Below, in pieces: positions 57,992 through 64,000 of a stretch of DNA of 64,000 nucleotides; position 1 is the stretch's first letter; the number at the start of each line of letters is the position of its first letter. The translations under genes were made by a program, and so were the position numbers. The stretch is taken from assembly GCF_014489415.1 (NCBI RefSeq), contig NZ_CP060822.1, forward strand, positions 1,684,311-1,748,310, in the 5' to 3' direction. The notes beneath the pieces were generated by a model. The model searched no databases. It had not been told where the DNA came from and saw only the letters and a program-made list of their open reading frames with translations. This stretch comes from Cylindrospermopsis curvispora GIHE-G1. Lineage in GTDB: Bacteria; Cyanobacteriota; Cyanobacteriia; Cyanobacteriales; Nostocaceae.

Positions 57992-59248
57992 ATGAACCAA
58001 TTGATTATTGCCAGCTTGTTATCATTCTATCTTGCATTTAACCTAGGTGCCAATGATATAGCTAACGCTATGGGAACATCCGTAGGGTCAAAAGCAGTTA
58101 CACTCAAACAGGCCATGATCATAGCGGGGGTTTTAGAGTTTGCGGGTGCTGTATTATTTGGGGGAGGTGTGACAGAAACCCTGGGTACGAAAATTGCCCA
58201 TCCGGAATTGTTTATCACCACACCCAGAACCCTATTGTTAGGGATGATGGCAGTGCTTATATCATCAGGACTATGGCTTCAACTAGCCACCGCCCTATCT
58301 CTACCTGTATCATCATCCCATGCAGTAGTTGGTGCTATTGCTGGCTTTACCTGGGTAGCAACGGGTGTAGACAACTTAGACTGGCAAGCCATAAGAGCCA
58401 TAACCCTTATTTGGGTATTTACACCCATAATGAGCGCCACCATAGCTGGTATTTTTTACAGTATCATCCAGAATTACATATTATCCCCAACCAACTCCCA
58501 GCAAAGATTACAGGAATGGATTCCCTGGCTAAGTGTGATTGTTCTGAGTATATTTGGAGCCATAGTGTTAGTTCCCTTAGCGGAACCAATAGCCAGGTTT
58601 TTCAATCAACAAGTGGGCCTACAGATCCCTCCACACAGTATTGCCATTTTTACCATTGTACTTGGCATTATTGTTCTGACAATATATAGTTGGAAACAAG
58701 TGGAAAACACCACCGGGCAAATTTCAGCATCCCCCATCCACAACTGTATAGAAGGATTATTTGCCAAGTTTCAACTTTTAAGTGCTTGCTTTGTTGCTTT
58801 TGCCCATGGTGCTAACGACATTGGCAATGCAATTGCCCCTTTGGCAGTAATTTCCTACATTGACCAAACCCAGACAGTTCCCATTCATGGAATCACCATT
58901 CCTGGGTGGGTAATAATTTTAGGAGGTGTAGGAATAGTCAGCGGATTAGGGATTTGGGGTAGAAAAGTGATCACCACCATTGGTCAACATATTATCCCTC
59001 TGCAACCAAGTGCAGGATTTTGCGCTGAATTAGCCACTGCTACCACTGTTTTGTTAGCATCTCGCCTAGGTTTACCCGTATCCACATCCCATGGGATCGT
59101 AGGTAGTATAATAGGGGTTGGATTAGTGCAAAGTCCTAGTTTAATTAACTTTTCCACCATTCGAGGAATCACCGCAGCTTGGCTAATTACAGTTCCCGTT
59201 AGTGCCTTTATCAGTGCTCTAATCTTCATTATTATCCGGATTATCTGA
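57992..59248 (+). CDS. PiT-family inorganic phosphate transporter
   Basis: This 418-residue membrane protein has two PiT repeats. The N-terminal one has LGANDIANAMGTSVGSKAV and the C-terminal one has FAHGANDIGNAIAPLAV, the GANDxxNAxG signatures of low-affinity phosphate:cation symporters. SSHAVVGAI and STSHGIVGSI are paired re-entrant segments. About ten to twelve transmembrane helices are visible. The start ATG is at 57992, 1 bp after the dehydrogenase stop, so the two genes are likely coupled. The size is normal for the short PitA/PitB-like cyanobacterial forms. Confidence 0.92.
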   Translation: MNQLIIASLLSFYLAFNLGANDIANAMGTSVGSKAVTLKQAMIIAGVLEFAGAVLFGGGVTETLGTKIAHPELFITTPRTLLLGMMAVLISSGLWLQLATALSLPVSSSHAVVGAIAGFTWVATGVDNLDWQAIRAITLIWVFTPIMSATIAGIFYSIIQNYILSPTNSQQRLQEWIPWLSVIVLSIFGAIVLVPLAEPIARFFNQQVGLQIPPHSIAIFTIVLGIIVLTIYSWKQVENTTGQISASPIHNCIEGLFAKFQLLSACFVAFAHGANDIGNAIAPLAVISYIDQTQTVPIHGITIPGWVIILGGVGIVSGLGIWGRKVITTIGQHIIPLQPSAGFCAELATATTVLLASRLGLPVSTSHGIVGSIIGVGLVQSPSLINFSTIRGITAAWLITVPVSAFISALIFIIIRII

Positions 59249-59413
59249 AATCTCACGAGAAATCTTGGGATATATTTTGAGTATATTGGGCGAGTTTTGC
59301 AATATTTGTTAGTAAAAAATAGAACCCCGACTTACAAATATGACAAATAATAGGTGATAAGTGATAATGACAAAAAACTAATAACTCTTCAAGGTGTTAG
59401 AGGTGAGAAACTA

Positions 59414-61510
59414 ATGGGGCGACTTGAAAAGCGACCAGAAAACCAACGCAGTAGAAATGACCTATCTAGGTCAGCAGAAAACGCCCTTTGGGACATGGTG
59501 GAGGATTTAGAAAATCTCCAACAGAATGTTCTACGAGCTTTACAGGATGATGTGAAGCGGTTAGAAGGTGAGAAAAGTCGTTTAGCTAAGGATATTGAAA
59601 GATTAACAGAAGAAAAGGAAAAATTACAACAAACACGACAAATTAGCGAACAACAAGTTTTAATTCGCCAACTAGCGGAAGTTTTGTCCAAGCACATATC
59701 TTCTCAATTGCAGTCTTCGTTAAAGATTTTGGTTAGTCAAGCACAGTTAGTAGGGACAGAATCTTCTGACCAAGTAGCCATGAAATGGGCAGAAGTTAAT
59801 GCCAAAATAGCTGGTCAGATAAGTGAGAATATTACGGAGATAGTTAACAATTTAGATAATAATTTGACAATCGCTTTCAGTTCCCTACAGGAAGAATTAA
59901 AGAATTATCAAAGTCATCTTTCCCAACAGTTTTTAAAAATCTATGATCAACAACGACAAGGAGAACAAATTCTAACAGCTTATGTTAGTCGGTTACAAAC
60001 CGAGTTAGACAAAGCTAAGCAAATAAATTCTCAGGTGTTTGTGACGGGAGGATCGCCAACCGTACTACAGCTGGGACAGACTCAGCACAGGAATGGATTT
60101 TTGCCCAAATCTCCAGAGCAAACAGAGCAAATTGTTACCGAGCCAATTGCTTTGGCAACGGAATCGCCACAGGAGCAAGATTCCATTCTAGAATCAGTGC
60201 TAGAAAGTTCAATTGTGCTTGCACCACAATCACCACCTCAAGAATTATCGAAGGATGTGTCAGCTCCCCAAAGCTCCCATTCTTCAACTCCAGAGTTAAT
60301 ACTTGACAGCACAGTTAACATAGAATCACCCCCTGAACAAGTCGAGGAAGTAACCGCTTCAATTCCTGATAGTTTAGTAAACAAAACCACTACCCATTTC
60401 TCTGTAGATACCATCATAAGTACGCCATATACGCCCATAAACACTCCCATAAATACAGCATATCAAGAACCCACTTTTGAACGAAAATTGCCCAAAAATA
60501 ATAGACATGTCTCATCATTACAAATAGGGTTTCTGTGGTTAGGTTTATACACAATTGTCTGCTCCCTTTATAACGTAATCATCCGGGCATTTTTCTGGGA
60601 GGGTTCTCAACTTTTGGGAGAGTTCCAGAGAGAAGGTCTACTATTACCAACCTTGGGTAATATTTTCCTTTTATTAATGCTGAGATTGCTAGTAGTTCTA
60701 CCCTTAATGTTGCTTTTGGGTCCTACTTTGCATCCACCAATTTGGCAAGAACTTAAAAATCTGTTTCGGAAAACTAACAGGAATAATAGCAAACATACCA
60801 CAGGAAAACAATTATTAATCCTATCAGTTTTAAGTGGTGGGTGTCTATTCTTATCTGAGTTGTTTATTTACGTTGCTATTAGTCAGCTAACCGTAGGGGT
60901 AGCCATGAGTTTATTTTTTGTCTATCCCCTGGTGACCGGAATATTGGCTTGGTTCCTCTTGAGCGAACGTCCTAGTCCAGTGAAGATTGGTGCTATTTTC
61001 GGTATCCTAGGCGGTCAATTGTTCATCCTCAGTACCACTATCAACACCCTGGCAAGTATTTCCGCAATTCTTTCCGGAATAGCCTTTGGCAGCTACGTAA
61101 TTATTTCTAGGTTGTCTGCATCTGCAATACATCCTATTTCTTTTGGTTTTCTTAACTTCGCTACTATGTTACTACTAAGCTTTCTTTGCCTATTAGTACC
61201 ATTACCAGCTGACTGGAATATCGTACTGAAATCATCTGGGTTCTTAGAATTATTACTGGGCGCTTTTATGTTAGCTGTTCTCACCCTTAGTGCCTGGTTG
61301 TTAAAAAGTTTAGGCACTAACAAGCTGGGATCACATTTTTATACTCTGTTTAGATCTTTTATTCCCATTTCTACTGTGGTCTTGGCCGGACTAATGATTC
61401 GAGAAAATTTGGATTTATCCCAGATGATAGGAGTTATACTGGTTACAGGTGGAACAGCGGTTATTAGCTGGGAGAAAATGCACAATCGACCCAAAATCAC
61501 TGAGCCCTAA
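59414..61510 (+). CDS. Coiled-coil / EamA transporter fusion
   Basis: This 698-residue protein has three regions. An N-terminal coiled coil (about residues 20-100, VKRLEGEKSRLAKDIERLTE with heptads) is followed by more helices to ~215. A Ser/Pro/Gln-rich disordered linker runs from about 230 to 375. A ten-helix EamA/DMT transporter domain starts near residue 390 (IGFLWLGLYTIVCSLYNVII) and has AMSLFFVYPLVTGILAWFLL and ends with GVILVTGGTAVISWE. A large cytoplasmic coiled coil on an EamA transporter is unusual. ATG 59414 is preferred because the protein then begins MGRLEKRPENQRSRN. The frame runs back to GTG 59354. The substrate is unknown. Confidence 0.8.
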   Translation: MGRLEKRPENQRSRNDLSRSAENALWDMVEDLENLQQNVLRALQDDVKRLEGEKSRLAKDIERLTEEKEKLQQTRQISEQQVLIRQLAEVLSKHISSQLQSSLKILVSQAQLVGTESSDQVAMKWAEVNAKIAGQISENITEIVNNLDNNLTIAFSSLQEELKNYQSHLSQQFLKIYDQQRQGEQILTAYVSRLQTELDKAKQINSQVFVTGGSPTVLQLGQTQHRNGFLPKSPEQTEQIVTEPIALATESPQEQDSILESVLESSIVLAPQSPPQELSKDVSAPQSSHSSTPELILDSTVNIESPPEQVEEVTASIPDSLVNKTTTHFSVDTIISTPYTPINTPINTAYQEPTFERKLPKNNRHVSSLQIGFLWLGLYTIVCSLYNVIIRAFFWEGSQLLGEFQREGLLLPTLGNIFLLLMLRLLVVLPLMLLLGPTLHPPIWQELKNLFRKTNRNNSKHTTGKQLLILSVLSGGCLFLSELFIYVAISQLTVGVAMSLFFVYPLVTGILAWFLLSERPSPVKIGAIFGILGGQLFILSTTINTLASISAILSGIAFGSYVIISRLSASAIHPISFGFLNFATMLLLSFLCLLVPLPADWNIVLKSSGFLELLLGAFMLAVLTLSAWLLKSLGTNKLGSHFYTLFRSFIPISTVVLAGLMIRENLDLSQMIGVILVTGGTAVISWEKMHNRPKITEP

Positions 61511-61706
61511 GATTTAATCTTGTAAACACGTAAGATCATTGACCGAACGAGGTTTTAAAGTTATTTTAAGGCTCCTATTCCCAGACATAGAACCCAAAAA
61601 CTAGAAACAACAAAATTTTGTCTAAAATTTTGGTAAAATCATGGAAGTTTAGCAAATCTTTCATCTGGTTGAAGACAAAAATTTAATTTTGTTGTACAAT
61701 CGCTAG

Positions 61707-62660
<954 letters not shown>

Positions 62661-62686
62661 ATTGTCAATAGCCATGGTTGTGAAAG

Positions 62687-62721
62687 TCTCCGACCCAGAA
62701 GGTCGGAGATCTTTGTTTTTG
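62687..62721 (+). terminator. Rho-independent terminator of hetR
   Basis: A perfect 9-bp stem TCTCCGACC/GGTCGGAGA (62687-62695 and 62701-62709), five-base loop, followed by CTTTGTTTTTG, 27 bp after the hetR stop. Confidence 0.85.
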
Positions 62722-62877
62722 TAGTACAACTTGCTACCTAGCTAGTATCAAGACTATAATATCAAAAAAATAAGTCATCATGTGACTCGATTTTCTCTAG
62801 TTCTTGGCTAATTGCTAGAATTTATGTGATAATGGATTGTTTAGGTAAAGTTTAAACAGGATTAGATAAGGAAACTC

Positions 62878-63486
62878 ATGTCTCGATATAGAGGTCCGCG
62901 CCTCAGAATTGTGCGCCGTCTGGGGGAATTACCAGGATTAACTCGCAAAAGTGCCAGACGTGCTTACGCACCCGGGCAACACGGTCAAAATCGTAAGAAA
63001 AGATCTGAGTATGCTATCCGTCTGGAGGAAAAGCAAAAACTCCGATTGAATTACGGTTTGACAGAAAAGCAAATGTTACGCTATGTTCGCAAGGCCAGAC
63101 GAGTAACTGGATCTACTGGACAAGTGTTACTTCAGTTATTGGAGATGCGCTTGGACAACACGGTTTTTCGATTGGGAATGGCCCCCACCATCTCAGCAGC
63201 AAGACAATTAGTCAGTCACGGTCATGTGACGATAAATGGAAGGGTGGTCAACATTGCCAGTTATCAATGTCGTCCGGGAGAGGAAATTGGTGTTAGAGAT
63301 AAGGAAGCATCCAGAAAACTGGTAGAAAATAATTTGCAGTATCCTGGATTGGCTAATCTTCCTAATCATCTGGAATTCGATAAGAACAAGTTGACTGGCA
63401 AGGTCAATAGTGTGATTGAGCGGGAATGGGTGGCACTGCAGGTGAATGAACTGCTGGTTGTGGAATACTATTCACGTCAGGCATAA
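62878..63486 (+). CDS. rpsD: 30S ribosomal protein S4
   Basis: This 202-residue primary rRNA-binding protein of the small subunit begins [20 protein letters not shown] and has the S4 domain ([35 protein letters not shown]). The length and start are typical of cyanobacteria and chloroplasts, where rpsD stands alone away from the main ribosomal operons. The N-terminus has no zinc-binding cysteines, so it is the C- (zinc-free) form. The gene lies downstream of hetR with its own spacer and probably its own promoter. It is convergent with moaA. Confidence 0.97.
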   Translation: MSRYRGPRLRIVRRLGELPGLTRKSARRAYAPGQHGQNRKKRSEYAIRLEEKQKLRLNYGLTEKQMLRYVRKARRVTGSTGQVLLQLLEMRLDNTVFRLGMAPTISAARQLVSHGHVTINGRVVNIASYQCRPGEEIGVRDKEASRKLVENNLQYPGLANLPNHLEFDKNKLTGKVNSVIEREWVALQVNELLVVEYYSRQA

Positions 63487-63511
63487 TTTGCCTTTTGGCT
63501 TTTGAGGCTAT

Positions 63512-63540
63512 CCAAAACTACTTAGGATAAGTAGTTTTGG
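63512..63540. terminator. Stem-loop between rpsD and moaA
   Basis: CCAAAACTAC (63512-63521) pairs with GTAGTTTTGG (63531-63540), loop of nine bases. It lies between convergent genes and could terminate both. There is no long T-run on the plus side. Confidence 0.65.
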
Positions 63541-63548
63541 TGCTTGCT

Positions 63549-64000
63549 CTATCCCCCAATTTGGGACATGGTACGACTGTAAGTGCCAAGTGTACCCGGA
63601 TTCCTCTCTTTAAAGTTAATTTCTGACTTCAGGTGTAATAACTCCCTTACTTGTTGTTGTAATTGCTCTATGGTCTGACCCGATCGCAGGGCTGTTTTTA
63701 GGTCTATTTGTCCAGATTCATTCAATAAACAAGGACGCAACCAACCATCAGCGGAAAGACGCACCCGGTTACAGCGATCGCAAAAGCATTCAGACATCTG
63801 ACTGATAAAACCTAGGGTTCCCTTGGCTCCGGGAATTTGAAATACATCCGCAGGTCCGTTACCATGAACCTGTGATTCTGTCAAACCCCAGCGCTGACGA
63901 ATCTGATCTCGTAACTGTGCGGAAGATATCCAACCGCGATCGCTAAATAGAGTGTTGTTACCAATGGGCATAAACTCAATGAATCTAACATGCCAGTTAT
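63549..64000 (-). CDS. moaA: GTP 3',8-cyclase MoaA (partial, 5' end outside window)
   Basis: The C-terminal part of MoaA, the radical-SAM enzyme of molybdopterin synthesis, reading leftward. The frame remains open to the right edge (encoding [15 protein letters not shown] just inside it), so ATG 63971 is internal. The C-terminal 4Fe-4S cluster ligands are visible in [20 protein letters not shown] followed by C, the CxxCx13C cluster that binds the GTP substrate. The N-terminal radical-SAM CxxxCxxC lies outside the window. The C-terminus ends SRTMSQIGG, the usual GG tail region needed for activity. No disruption is seen. Confidence 0.93.
   Translation of the reverse strand, partial: NWHVRFIEFMPIGNNTLFSDRGWISSAQLRDQIRQRWGLTESQVHGNGPADVFQIPGAKGTLGFISQMSECFCDRCNRVRLSADGWLRPCLLNESGQIDLKTALRSGQTIEQLQQQVRELLHLKSEINFKERNPGTLGTYSRTMSQIGG

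Noticed and set aside
58273-58689. 138-codon frame inside the phosphate transporter gene
   Set aside because: It is an alternate frame of a PiT gene with two signature repeats, and its composition is His/Cys/Ser-rich noise.

Overview
The window is cyanobacterial chromosome, almost certainly from the heterocyst-forming (Nostocales) lineage. It carries hetR, two psbA copies, petN, cyanobacterial rpsD and many HIP1 octamers (GCGATCGC), at a moderate to low GC content. Short 7-bp tandem repeats of the STRR type known from filamentous cyanobacteria are abundant. The combination fits a Raphidiopsis/Cylindrospermopsis/Aphanizomenon-like organism, but the genus is an inference.

Layout. 0-2.7 kb: the 5' 645 codons of a glycoside-hydrolase-15/phosphorylase-kinase-like protein that runs off the left edge, then a MazEF-type toxin-antitoxin pair. 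2.8-8.1 kb: a compact four-gene operon (DUF3326 protein, Orn/Lys/Arg-decarboxylase-like PLP enzyme, EamA exporter, FAD oxidoreductase) that looks like a small-molecule pathway of unknown product. 8.1-14.6 kb: housekeeping genes (petN with a small membrane protein, birA, an M23 peptidase, ribE, a DUF151 nuclease, an Fe-S aldo/keto reductase, a small secreted protein). 14.7-19.9 kb: two truncated gene relics, then two near-identical psbA genes with matching promoters and terminators, separated by an AAA-like ATPase with a nuclease-like C-terminus.

20-36.9 kb is a defence island. It holds a DISARM-like set: a DrmD-like SNF2 helicase, a DrmMI-like adenine methylase, and one 1786-residue helicase with DUF1998/MZB and nuclease-like domains. 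Nested among these are a four-helix-bundle gene, a MITE, an orphan antitoxin and an MntA/HepT pair. Downstream are a phosphoribosyltransferase-like gene with a truncated partner and a convergent DNA methylase. The 7-bp repeats have invaded the island heavily, including in frame inside the defence genes, and the methylase frame is broken at one array.

37.2-45.4 kb (minus strand) is an operon of three different P-loop GTPase-like proteins followed by two tandem copies, and a relic of a third, of a large single-pass membrane protein with no function I recognise. It is the best candidate for an undescribed system. 45.6-50.7 kb is a vitamin B12 operon (cobG, cobH, cobI, cbiG-cobJ) behind a cobalamin riboswitch.

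51-64 kb is mostly core: a small membrane protein, a PlsY/PEP-synthase-like fusion, a LabA-like NYN protein, leuA with a candidate micro-ORF upstream, a zinc dehydrogenase, a PiT phosphate transporter, a coiled-coil/EamA fusion, hetR, rpsD, and the 3' part of moaA running off the right edge. I saw no tRNA, rRNA, CRISPR array or intact transposase.
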